Shown here piece by piece: positions 1 through 7,416 of a stretch of DNA of 64,000 bases. The position numbers and the translations under genes were made by a program. Under the pieces are notes generated by a model that searched no databases, had not been told where the DNA came from, and worked only from the letters and a program-made list of their open reading frames with translations. Every line of letters starts with the position of its first letter. Position 1 is the stretch's first letter. This stretch comes from Novosphingobium aerophilum (GTDB lineage Bacteria; Pseudomonadota; Alphaproteobacteria; Sphingomonadales; Sphingomonadaceae). The stretch lies in NCBI RefSeq assembly GCF_014230305.1, contig NZ_JACLAU010000014.1:1-64000 (forward strand). Direction: 5' to 3'.

Positions 1-27
1 GCTCATCGCCAGCACCGTCATAGCCAT
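1..27 (-). CDS. Transposase N-terminus (partial, runs off left edge)
   Basis: Nine codons are visible on the minus strand (MAMTVLAMS) after a good Shine-Dalgarno sequence. The short peptide and its position 100 bases inside a repeat-bearing IS end suggest the start of a transposase with an N-terminal helix-turn-helix, as in ISNCY/IS1202-like elements. Too little is present to confirm the family; translation could start at either of the first two ATG codons. Confidence 0.35.
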
Positions 28-84
28 GTCCTCCCGACCGACGGGAGAACCATGCCACCGTTGCTCCGCCAACCACGCCAGAGA

Positions 85-127
85 GTGTCATCTCTATCTA
101 GCGGAGGGGTGTCATTTCTATCTGGCG
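85..127. repeat. Two direct 19-base repeats at the IS end
   Basis: GTGTCATCTCTATCTAGCG at 85-103 is repeated as GTGTCATTTCTATCTGGCG at 109-127. The 24-base spacing is a little over two helical turns, which fits two transposase-binding sites on one face of the DNA. The outer copy is followed by the presumed element terminus at 133. Confidence 0.6.
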
Positions 128-140
128 CTTACAACCTTTG

Positions 141-160
141 AATGTGATAATGCACATTAT
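141..160. promoter_or_regulatory. AT-rich dyad next to the IS end
   Basis: ATAATG-CA-CATTAT (147-160) is a near-perfect palindrome, overlapped by a second dyad AATGTG-N6-CACATT (141-158). It lies in the short AT-rich strip between the IS end and the small membrane-protein gene at 215-400. It could be an operator or the preferred target of the element; neither can be decided from the sequence. Nothing else recognisable is present between 134 and 214. Confidence 0.3.
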
Positions 161-214
161 GTTAAATATAACCCGGGGTGAGGCCGGGGGGGGCCAGGGT
201 CTGTCCCCGCGGGC

Positions 215-400
215 CTATTCGCCCAGCCGCGCGGCGATGGCTGCCACGAGACCGATGACCACGGCCCATATCGCGCCATAAAGCGCCTTGCGCTGGCCGC
301 TCAAGCGCTGGAGCGCCGCGCTGCGCGACACCAGCGCCAGGCACAGGACAATCCCGAGCAGCGCCACCAGGGTGTCACCGTTCGGGACCGACGCCATCAT
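215..400 (-). CDS. Small two-helix membrane protein, unknown function
   Basis: This 61-residue protein has two hydrophobic stretches (about residues 8-24 and 41-57) separated by a basic loop containing RSAALQRLSGQRK, so a helical hairpin in the inner membrane is likely. Its ATG overlaps the stop of the upstream MBL-fold hydrolase in an ATGA junction (397-400), which indicates translational coupling and supports it as a real gene. A second ATG lies one codon downstream. It is the last gene of the metG-tatD-MBL transcription unit. I do not recognise the family, and no function is assigned. Confidence 0.7.
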   Translation of the reverse strand: MMASVPNGDTLVALLGIVLCLALVSRSAALQRLSGQRKALYGAIWAVVIGLVAAIAARLGE

Positions 401-1179
401 GCCTCCAGCACCAGGCCGTCATAGCCGACCAGGACATGCGGCGGCACTTCGGCGCTGAGCGTGGCATAGTCCATCGACCGGTCCATGTGCGTCAGAACCG
501 CCCGCTTCACCCGGCAGGCCTCGGCCAGTTCCAGCGACATGGCCAGGTGCGCGTGCGTCGGGTGCGGTTCGCGCTTGAGGCAATCGACCACCAGCAGATC
601 GCAGCCATAGAACAGATCGACCATGTCCCGGTTGATCGCGCTGAAATCGGTGGCGTAGCCGATCGAGCGACCATCGCATTCGAACCGGAACGCGGTGCTC
701 TGTGCCGGGCCGTGGTCCATCTGGCATGAGCGGACCCCGAAGCCGGCACACATCCGCAGGCGGTCGAGCGTGTCGATCGAGCAGATCGTCAGGTAGCCGT
801 GCTGGCCGGCGAACACATAGCCAAAACGGTTGCGCAAGCGGCGCACGGTTTCCTCATGGCCATAGCCCGGGATCGGCGCGCCCCGGCCATAACGCATCGG
901 GCGCAGATCATCGATGCCGTGCGTGTGGTCGGCATGGTCGTGCGTCCAGAACACGGCATCCACTTTGTCGATCCCGTTGGCCAGCAACTGGCTGCGCAGA
1001 TCGGGCGACGTATCGACCAGCAACCGCGCGCCGGCCCGGTTTTCGACCACGATCGAGACCCGCGACCGGCGGTTGCGCGGCTCGTCCGGATCGCAGTCGC
1101 CCCAGTCGCCCCGTCCGTCCGCGCCGCCGATCCGCGGCACCCCGGTGGACGTGCCGCAGCCGAGCATGATCAGTTTCAT
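397..1179 (-). CDS. MBL-fold metallo-hydrolase (PhnP-like)
   Basis: A 260-residue metallo-beta-lactamase-fold hydrolase. The zinc motif HxHxDH is present at about residues 80-85 (THDHADHTHG), followed by later ligands in YATDFSAI (Asp), DCLKREPHPTHAHL and LTHMD. The N-terminal GCGTSTGVPRIG is typical of the PhnP/phosphoribosyl cyclic phosphodiesterase-like subgroup, which cleaves small phosphodiesters, but no phn genes are nearby. It sits in the usual alphaproteobacterial metG-tatD-MBL order, with its start overlapping the tatD stop by four bases (ATGA at 1176-1179). The exact substrate is unknown. Confidence 0.9.
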   Translation of the reverse strand: MKLIMLGCGTSTGVPRIGGADGRGDWGDCDPDEPRNRRSRVSIVVENRAGARLLVDTSPDLRSQLLANGIDKVDAVFWTHDHADHTHGIDDLRPMRYGRGAPIPGYGHEETVRRLRNRFGYVFAGQHGYLTICSIDTLDRLRMCAGFGVRSCQMDHGPAQSTAFRFECDGRSIGYATDFSAINRDMVDLFYGCDLLVVDCLKREPHPTHAHLAMSLELAEACRVKRAVLTHMDRSMDYATLSAEVPPHVLVGYDGLVLEA

Positions 1180-1973
1180 GCGCCGGGTCCCTCGCTCGGC
1201 TGTTGCACCTTACGGAACAAATCATGAAAATTTCGTGTCGTCGTGGCCGCGAGGGCCTCGGGCGTGGTGCCGCGCAGCTCGGCAACGAAGCGCGCCGTAT
1301 CGGCGACGAAAGCAGGCTCGCACACCTTGCCGCGATGCGGGACCGGAGCCAGGAACGGGGCATCCGTCTCGACCAGCAGGCGGTCCTCGGGGATGTCCCG
1401 GGCGATGGCCTGCAGGTCCCTGGCGTTCTTGAAGGTGACGATGCCGGACAGCGAAATGGTCAGGCCCAGCGCCAGCATGTCGCGGGCGAAATCGGCCGAG
1501 GCGGTGAAGCAGTGGATCAGCGCGGGGAAGGCCCCCTTCCCCATCTCCTCGGTAACGATGCGGGTGGTGTCATCCTCGGCATCGCGGGTGTGGATGATGA
1601 GGGGCAGACCCGTTTCGCGGGCGACGGCGATGTGCACCCGGAACAGGTCCTGTTGCACCTGCCGATCGGAGTGGTCGTAGTAATAGTCCAAACCCGTTTC
1701 GCCGATCGCCACGACCCGCGGATGCCGCGCGGCCTCCAGCAGCGCTTCCGCTCCGAGATCGGCGTGCTGGTCGGCCTCGTGCGGGTGGATTCCGACGCTG
1801 GCCCAGACGTCGCTCTCCCGCTCGGCCACGGCGATGATCTCGGCCCATTCGCTGCGGCGGGTCGAGATGTTGAGGAAGCCGCCGATGCCGGCTGCCCGGG
1901 CGCGTGCCAGCACCGCCGGCTGGTCCTCGGCCAGGCCCTTGTAATTGAGGTGGCAGTGCGAATCGATCAGCAT
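1176..1973 (-). CDS. tatD: TatD family metal-dependent hydrolase
   Basis: A 265-residue TIM-barrel hydrolase of the TatD (YcfH/TatD DNase-like) family. The metal site opens with DSHCHL (HxH at residues 6 and 8), with GETGLDYYYD (Glu ligand), HTRDA, IHCFTASA and VETDAPFLAP following in the family order. The frame stays open upstream for 32 more codons, but that stretch is arginine/proline-rich and lies inside metG, so I start at the ATG at 1973, which overlaps the metG stop in a TGATG junction. Coupling to metG is common in bacteria. Family members are 3'-5' exonucleases or deacylases; the substrate here is not determinable. Confidence 0.92.
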   Translation of the reverse strand: MLIDSHCHLNYKGLAEDQPAVLARARAAGIGGFLNISTRRSEWAEIIAVAERESDVWASVGIHPHEADQHADLGAEALLEAARHPRVVAIGETGLDYYYDHSDRQVQQDLFRVHIAVARETGLPLIIHTRDAEDDTTRIVTEEMGKGAFPALIHCFTASADFARDMLALGLTISLSGIVTFKNARDLQAIARDIPEDRLLVETDAPFLAPVPHRGKVCEPAFVADTARFVAELRGTTPEALAATTTRNFHDLFRKVQQPSEGPGA

Positions 1974-3538
1974 CAGGCCGGTTCGTCCTCGGCGGGCAGT
2001 TCCAGCCGCGGGAAGGCCGGGCTGGGCTGGCCGAGCGGCTCGCCGGTGGCCACCCGGCGGGCGAACCATTCGGTGTCACCCAGGGCCGCCAGATCGCGTT
2101 CCCCGGCGGGAATGCCAAGCTGGTCCAGCACCTTGGCGGCAGCGGTGGGGACCACCGGGCTGATCGCGATGGTCAGGTCGCGGATCGCCATGAACAGGGT
2201 GAGCAGCACCGCGTCCATCCGGGCCGGGTCGGTCTTCTTCAGCGCCCAGGGAGCCTGCTCGTCGATATAGGCGTTGCAGGCGAAAACCGCGCGCATCCAG
2301 GCCTCGATCCCGGTCGAGAAGTTCAGCTCGCGGAAGGCCTGCGGGAGCTCGAGCGCACATGCGGTGCGCACCTTGCTGACCAGTTCCTGATCGGCCTCGG
2401 TCTCGGCGAAGGTGTGCAGCCTGCCGTCCATGTTCTTGAAGATCATGGAACACACCCGCTGCACCAGATTGCCGAAGCTGTTGGCCAGCTCGGCATTGGC
2501 GCGGGTGACGATCGCCTCGGGCGAATAGGACCCATCCTGACCGAAGGCGACCTCGCGCATCAGGAAGTAGCGCAAGGTGTCCACCCCGAACTGCCCGGCC
2601 AGCGCCAGCGGATCGGTGACATTGCCGAGCGACTTCGATTCCTTCTGCCCCCGATTGAGCAGGAAGCCATGGCCGAACACCTGCCGCGGCACGGGCAGGC
2701 CCGCGCTCATCAGGAAGGCCGGCCAGTAGACCGCATGGAACCGGACGATGTCCTTGCCGATCAGGTGGAGATCGGCCGGCCACCACTTGTCGACCGCAGC
2801 CTGATCATCGGGAAAGCCCAGACCGGTGAGGTAGTTGGTCAGGGCGTCGACCCACACGTACATGACATGGCCGTCGCTGCCCGGAACCTTCACGCCCCAG
2901 TCGAAGCTGGTCCGCGATACCGACAGATCGCGCAGTCCGCCCTCGACGAAGCGCATCACCTCGTTGCGACGACTGTCCGGCTGGATGAAGTCCGGGTTGT
3001 CACGATAGAGCGCCAGAAGCGGTTCGGCATAGTTCGACAGCCGGAAGAACCAGGATTCCTCGACGGTCCACTCGACCGGGGTACCCTGGGGGGAGAGCTT
3101 CTCGCCCCCTTCCCCGGTGACGATTTCGCCTTCGTCGTAATAGGCCTCGTCGCGGACCGAGTACCAGCCCTCGTAGCGATCGAGATAGAGGTCGCCCGCG
3201 GCCTCCATCCGGCGCCACAGCTCTTGCGTGGCGGCGTGATGGCGGTCTTCGGTGGTGCGCAGGAAGACATCGTAGGACACGTTGAGGGCGTCGCACATAT
3301 CGATGAAATGCTGCGACATCTCGTCGGCCAGCTGACGCGGGGTAATGTCCAGCTCGCGGGCCTTCTGGGCCATCTTCAGGCCATGCTCGTCGGTTCCGGT
3401 CTGGAACCGCACCTCGCGCCCGGCCAGCCGCTGGAAACGGGCGATGACGTCGGCGGCGATCGCTTCATAGGCGTGGCCGATGTGCGGCTTGCCGTTGGGA
3501 TAGGAGATCGCGGTGGTGATGTAGAAGGGGTCGCCCAT
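1973..3538 (-). CDS. metG: Methionine--tRNA ligase
   Basis: A 521-residue class I aminoacyl-tRNA synthetase that charges tRNA-Met. The HIGH signature is seen in PNGKPHIGHAYE (about residues 14-24) and the KMSKS loop as KESKSLGNV. It lacks the zinc-knuckle Cys clusters and the C-terminal tRNA-binding extension, matching the short MetG type usual in Alphaproteobacteria. The C-terminal anticodon-binding helices are intact. It starts with MGDPFYITTAISYPNG, a normal family N-terminus. tatD overlaps its stop. A 14-base tandem duplication (3550-3577) lies just upstream of the start. Confidence 0.97.
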   Translation of the reverse strand: MGDPFYITTAISYPNGKPHIGHAYEAIAADVIARFQRLAGREVRFQTGTDEHGLKMAQKARELDITPRQLADEMSQHFIDMCDALNVSYDVFLRTTEDRHHAATQELWRRMEAAGDLYLDRYEGWYSVRDEAYYDEGEIVTGEGGEKLSPQGTPVEWTVEESWFFRLSNYAEPLLALYRDNPDFIQPDSRRNEVMRFVEGGLRDLSVSRTSFDWGVKVPGSDGHVMYVWVDALTNYLTGLGFPDDQAAVDKWWPADLHLIGKDIVRFHAVYWPAFLMSAGLPVPRQVFGHGFLLNRGQKESKSLGNVTDPLALAGQFGVDTLRYFLMREVAFGQDGSYSPEAIVTRANAELANSFGNLVQRVCSMIFKNMDGRLHTFAETEADQELVSKVRTACALELPQAFRELNFSTGIEAWMRAVFACNAYIDEQAPWALKKTDPARMDAVLLTLFMAIRDLTIAISPVVPTAAAKVLDQLGIPAGERDLAALGDTEWFARRVATGEPLGQPSPAFPRLELPAEDEPA

Positions 3539-3549
3539 GTCCGGCCTGT

Positions 3550-3577
3550 CTGGAGAAATCGGTCTGGAGAAATCGGT
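3550..3577. repeat. 14-base tandem duplication upstream of metG
   Basis: CTGGAGAAATCGGT occurs twice in perfect tandem (3550-3563, 3564-3577) in the 62-base gap between the holB stop and the metG start. It looks like a slippage duplication in the leader and contains GGAGA, which could act as a spare ribosome-binding site, though it is more than 10 bases from the ATG. Confidence 0.8.
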
Positions 3578-3600
3578 CTGCAGGTGTCTGTCTGACGGTG

Positions 3601-4557
3601 TCAGGCCGTCTCTCTAGGCAGGGCGACCGAGGCGAGCAACCCGCCGATTTCCATCGCGAGCAGCCCGGGGTCGTAATTGTAGGTCGGCGCCTGCCCCGTC
3701 AGCATGGCCAGGCTGGCGTGAGCCTCGATGATCCGGGCCTGCTGCAGGCCAGGCGCGGAGCTCACGGCCCCGGCGAGCACCGCCCGCGCCAGATCGAGCG
3801 TGGCAAGCAGCCGCTCACGATCCGGCCGTGCGCCAATCTCCGCCGCCAGTTCGCCACGCAGGGTGAAGTGTTCGTCGCCCTCCCGGATCAGCCGCAGCAT
3901 GGTGGCGTGCAGCGGGCCGAGTTCCTGTTCGACAAAGCCCAGCGCGATCCCGGGTGAGCCATCGGCGGCGGCGATCGCGGCGGCCCGGGTCGCCGCATCG
4001 GCCCGCGGGGCCAGCCGTGCCAGGATCTTGTCCATGTCCTCGCCCCGCAGCGCGGGGAAGCGCACGGTGCGGCAGCGCGAGCGGATCGTGGGGAGCAGCC
4101 GTCCGGGACGGTGCGTGACGAGCAGGAAGAAGCTGCCGGTCGGTGGTTCCTCCAGGCTTTTCAGCAGGGCGTTGACCGCGCTTTTTTCCAGATCGTCGGC
4201 CGGATCGATGATGATCGCCCGCCGTGCGCCGAGGGTGGGGCGGGTGGTCAGGCGATGCTGGATCTGGCGGACCTGATCGACCGAGATGTTGCGCTTGGTC
4301 GCATAGGGCTTGCCCTCTTCTTTGCGGCGGGCATCGTCCTCGGTGGCGGGCAGGGGTTCGACCAGCAGGATGTCGGGGTGCAGCTCGGGCTGCGGCACGC
4401 CCGGTTCGGCGACCAGTTCGCGCGCGGCGGCCCTGGCAAAATGCGCCTTGCCGAGCCCCTGCATCCCCGCGAGGATCCAGGCATGATGCATCCGCCCCGA
4501 CGCCATGGCGGCCCGCCATTCGCGCCAGGCTTCGTCGTGGCCCACCAGCGCCGTCAT
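3601..4557 (-). CDS. holB: DNA polymerase III subunit delta'
   Basis: A 318-residue AAA+ clamp-loader subunit, part of the pol III complex that loads the sliding clamp. The N-terminus has a P-loop-like GMQGLGKAHFAR (about residues 31-42), then ARRAIIIDPADDLEKSAVNALLKSLEEPP, the Walker-B-like and SRC/trans-acting region typical of HolB/DnaX folds, and THRPGRLLPTIRSRC. It lies 13 bases after tmk, the standard tmk-holB-metG arrangement. A downstream start (MASGRMHHAWIL) is possible, but the chosen ATG gives the normal family N-terminus. Confidence 0.93.
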   Translation of the reverse strand: MTALVGHDEAWREWRAAMASGRMHHAWILAGMQGLGKAHFARAAARELVAEPGVPQPELHPDILLVEPLPATEDDARRKEEGKPYATKRNISVDQVRQIQHRLTTRPTLGARRAIIIDPADDLEKSAVNALLKSLEEPPTGSFFLLVTHRPGRLLPTIRSRCRTVRFPALRGEDMDKILARLAPRADAATRAAAIAAADGSPGIALGFVEQELGPLHATMLRLIREGDEHFTLRGELAAEIGARPDRERLLATLDLARAVLAGAVSSAPGLQQARIIEAHASLAMLTGQAPTYNYDPGLLAMEIGGLLASVALPRETA

Positions 4558-4570
4558 GTGTTCTGGCCCG

Positions 4571-5200
4571 TCATGGATTGAGCCCCAGTGCCTGCATGAT
4601 CAGGGCGTGGGTTTCGCCGGGAGTGCCATTGCCGTCGATGCGGATGAACCGTGCGGGATCAGCGTCAGCCATGGCGGCGAAGCGGGCCGCCACTGCGGCG
4701 TGATATTCGGCCGGACGTCCCCCGATGCGGTCTGCGACATCGCCGTCGCGGGCGGCCAGGCGTTCCGTCACCAGCGCCGGACTGACCGTGATGAGCAGCG
4801 TGGCATCGGGCAGCAGGCCGCCGCTGCCGATGCGGTGCAGTGCCAGGATATCCTGATCGTCCAGCGCGCCGCCGCCGCCCTGATAGGCGCGACTGGAATC
4901 GACGAAGCGATCGCAGATCACCCAACGCCCGGCGGCAAGCGCGGGACGGATCAGGCGCTCGACGTGATCGGACCGGGCCGCCGCGAACAGCAGCGCTTCG
5001 GCGCGCGGCCCCCAGCCCTCGCCTTCGGTGGACAGCAGCAGCCGGCGGATCGTCTCGGCGCCGGTCGTTCCGCCGGGCTCACGCGTGACAACGGCGTCGA
5101 TTCCGCGCGCCGCCAGCGCCTCGGCCAAGAGGCGGCACTGGGTCGACTTGCCCGCCCCTTCCCCGCCTTCGAGAGCAATGAACCGGCCCGTCCCCGTCAT
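4571..5200 (-). CDS. tmk: dTMP kinase
   Basis: A 209-residue thymidylate kinase that phosphorylates dTMP to dTDP with ATP. The P-loop is GGEGAGKST (about residues 12-20). The DR(Y/F) motif is DRFVDSSRAYQG, and the LID segment follows at TERLAARDGDVADRIGG. Length matches the family. Its ATG overlaps the stop of the upstream carboxypeptidase (ATGA at 5197-5200), so it is translationally coupled to it and followed 13 bases later by holB. Confidence 0.95.
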   Translation of the reverse strand: MTGTGRFIALEGGEGAGKSTQCRLLAEALAARGIDAVVTREPGGTTGAETIRRLLLSTEGEGWGPRAEALLFAAARSDHVERLIRPALAAGRWVICDRFVDSSRAYQGGGGALDDQDILALHRIGSGGLLPDATLLITVSPALVTERLAARDGDVADRIGGRPAEYHAAVAARFAAMADADPARFIRIDGNGTPGETHALIMQALGLNP

Positions 5201-6417
5201 GTGAACAGCCCCAGCAGGCCGTTGCGGAGGCGCGCCAGCAGCCCCGCCCGCGGCACGTCGGTGCCTGCCGCCAGCGGAACGCGGTGCCCGGTCCGGTTGC
5301 CCACGGTGATCTCCAGTTCGGCGACGATATCACCTTTCCGCACCGGCGCTTCCAGCGGACCGGCATAGACCACCCGCAGCCGCACCGGCGCGCGGGTGCC
5401 GCGCGGGCTGGCGGCGGAGATCGGTCCCGGGGCGACCAGCGGCAGGCTGCGCGCCTCGCCCTGCTGCACCGCGGCCGTGCCGACCTGTTCGCCCGCGCTG
5501 AACAGGGTGCGGCTGTCGAACGCGGCAAATCCCCAGTTCATCAGCGCCTCGGCGGCCTTGGCCCGGTCCTTCGGGGTGTAGGCCCCGCCGATCACCATCA
5601 CCAGCCGCCGCCCATCGCGGATCGCCGAGCCGAGGAAGCCATAGCCCGCCTGGTTGGTGAACCCGGTCTTGATCCCGTCGGCGCCTTCCAGCTTGCCCAG
5701 GATCGGATCGTGATTGCGCTGGGTGATGCCGTTCCAGGTCATCGTCGGGTGGCCGATATAGGTGCGATACAGATCGGGATGCCGCACCAGCATGGCCTGG
5801 GCCAGGGTGGCGAGATCGTGGGCCGAGACATAGGTCTGCCCTTCGTCCATCCAGCCGTTGGGCGTGCCGAAATGGCTGTCCTTCATCCCCAGCCGGCGCG
5901 CCTCGGCGTTCATCAACGCCAGCCAGTTGGGCACGCTGCCCGCCGCGCCCTCGGCGAGGACGATGCAACCGTCGTTGGCCGAGACATTGGCGATGCCCAT
6001 CAGCAGATCGTGAACGGTGACGTCGTGCGCCCGATCCAGGAACATGGTCGAGCCCACCGCATGCCAATCGCGGTAGGCGCCTTCGCTCATCCGGAAGACC
6101 TGCTCGGGCCGCAACTGCCCGCGCGCGAGCAGCTCGAAGGCGACATAGAGCGTCATCACCTTGGTGATCGAGGCGGGCACAAAGCGGCGGTCGGGCTCTT
6201 TCGCATAAAGCACCTGACCCGATCCCAGATCGACCAGCAGCGCCACCGGCACCGGGGCGAGCTCGGCCGGGGGGAGGTTCGCGTCGGAGAGGGGCGACGG
6301 CACGGACGAGGCGGCGCCCATTCCCTGTCCGAACACGCCCTGCCCGACGACGGCGTCGAGCGGCAGGGTGGTCAGCGGCAAGGCTATAGCCAGCAGGACG
6401 GCAAGCGAGCGTTTCAA
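5197..6417 (-). CDS. dacC: D-alanyl-D-alanine carboxypeptidase (PBP5/6-like)
   Basis: A 406-residue low-molecular-mass penicillin-binding protein that trims the terminal D-Ala from peptidoglycan stem peptides. All three active-site motifs are visible: SxxK in ASITKVMT, SxN in VSANDGC and KTG in DGIKTGFTNQAGY. The N-terminus is a signal peptide (MKRSLAVLLAIALPLTTLP) and the C-terminal third is the beta-rich PBP5 C-terminal domain, ending in LRNGLLGLF, probably the membrane-anchoring amphipathic helix. It heads the dac-tmk-holB group and follows the RlpA-like gene by 48 bases. The symbol is by similarity; dacA or dacF would be equally defensible. Confidence 0.9.
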   Translation of the reverse strand: MKRSLAVLLAIALPLTTLPLDAVVGQGVFGQGMGAASSVPSPLSDANLPPAELAPVPVALLVDLGSGQVLYAKEPDRRFVPASITKVMTLYVAFELLARGQLRPEQVFRMSEGAYRDWHAVGSTMFLDRAHDVTVHDLLMGIANVSANDGCIVLAEGAAGSVPNWLALMNAEARRLGMKDSHFGTPNGWMDEGQTYVSAHDLATLAQAMLVRHPDLYRTYIGHPTMTWNGITQRNHDPILGKLEGADGIKTGFTNQAGYGFLGSAIRDGRRLVMVIGGAYTPKDRAKAAEALMNWGFAAFDSRTLFSAGEQVGTAAVQQGEARSLPLVAPGPISAASPRGTRAPVRLRVVYAGPLEAPVRKGDIVAELEITVGNRTGHRVPLAAGTDVPRAGLLARLRNGLLGLFT

Positions 6418-6465
6418 GGAGGCTCCGGTCAGCGCGAGAGCGCGCCGGCCGGATCGCGCAGGGGA

Positions 6466-7416
6466 TCAGTCGGCGTGCTGGATTCGGGCTTCGCTATAGC
6501 CCGCTGCCTTGGCCTTGGCGAGGGCGGCGCCGGCCTCCGCGGCCGTGGCGAAGCCACCGATCCGGACGCGGAAGAGCCGCCCGGCCGGGCTGACCGCGCC
6601 CCCCACCCGCGCCGCCACGGCAGCGGCCGCCGTCCGGCTTGAAAAGGCACCGACCTGGACAACGACCTGGCCGCCGCCGACCGGGCGCGGCGCTTGGGCC
6701 GCCCTGGAGACCGGGGTCGGCCGGGGTTCGGTCATTGTGGCCGGTGCGGGCCTTTGCACGGACGGCATGACGGCGGGCCGCTTGGGTCCGGACGGCGCGG
6801 GCGCCGCCGGCGGCGGCGCCGCAACCGGTGCGGGAACGGGAGCTGGTGCCGGGGGCATCGGTGCCGCGTTGGGGTCAAGCCGGCGCATCAGCACGCCGAC
6901 CAGCGACATCGGGGTATCCATCCGCTGGGCGGCGGGTTGCCCGGACCGCAGCAGGGCCCGTTCCGGCTCTGCCGGGTTGACGCGGCGAATGCGGATCGGG
7001 GTCCGGGGATCGCCGGTGCCGAGCTGTTCGGCGGCCCCGGGCGACAAGGCGATGATCGCGTTGCCGCTCATCGGTCCGCGCCGCTCGACCCGGACGAGGA
7101 TGGTCCTGCCCGTGCGGAGCGAGGTGATCTCGGCATAGCTGGGCAGCGGCAGGGTGCGGTGGGCGATGCTGATCCCCTGCCCCAGCGCGGGATCGATCAC
7201 CGCGTAGCCCACCTTGTCATAGTTCAGGGTATCGGCCGGGGTGTACGTCACCCCGTCGACCGTGAACGGCGCGCCCAGCACCATCGGGTAATCGGCTGCA
7301 GGGCCGGTCGGCGGGGCGGGCGGCAGCTTGTCCCGGGCTACCGCCGTCGCCAGGGTTCCACCCAACAGCATTCCGGCCATAAACCAGCGCTTGAGCCTGT
7401 CAGCGCGCAATTTCAT
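6466..7416 (-). CDS. rlpA: RlpA-like septal ring lytic transglycosylase with SPOR domain
   Basis: A 316-residue exported protein with a signal peptide (MAGMLLGGTLATAVARD), a double-psi beta-barrel domain (about residues 60-140; TYTPADTLNYDKVGYAV, ISIAHRTLPLPSYAEIT) and a C-terminal SPOR domain (VVVQVGAFSSRTAAAAVAAR) after a long Pro/Ala linker. RlpA proteins cleave glycan strands lacking stem peptides, and SPOR binds such glycans at the septum. I place the start at 7416 (MKLRADRL), which overlaps the upstream mltB-like stop by 17 bases; the ATG nine codons earlier gives an implausible Cys/Pro-rich leader. Confidence 0.85.
   Translation of the reverse strand: MKLRADRLKRWFMAGMLLGGTLATAVARDKLPPAPPTGPAADYPMVLGAPFTVDGVTYTPADTLNYDKVGYAVIDPALGQGISIAHRTLPLPSYAEITSLRTGRTILVRVERRGPMSGNAIIALSPGAAEQLGTGDPRTPIRIRRVNPAEPERALLRSGQPAAQRMDTPMSLVGVLMRRLDPNAAPMPPAPAPVPAPVAAPPPAAPAPSGPKRPAVMPSVQRPAPATMTEPRPTPVSRAAQAPRPVGGGQVVVQVGAFSSRTAAAAVAARVGGAVSPAGRLFRVRIGGFATAAEAGAALAKAKAAGYSEARIQHAD

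Larger units (their letters stand above)
1..133 (-). mobile_element. One end of an insertion sequence (IS1202/ISNCY-like or IS21-like), truncated by the window edge
   Basis: The first 133 bases look like the terminal segment of an insertion sequence read on the minus strand. Reading inward from 133 the end begins TGTAAGCGCCAGATAGAAAT and carries two near-identical 19-base blocks (85-103 and 109-127, 17 of 19 identical, 24-base period), the kind of repeated transposase-binding site found at IS ends. A ribosome-binding site (GGGAGGAC) and an ATG at 27-25 follow directly. Base composition changes to AT-rich host sequence just outside. The family is inferred from the end sequence and start peptide only; the rest of the element and its other end are outside the window. 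Confidence 0.5.
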
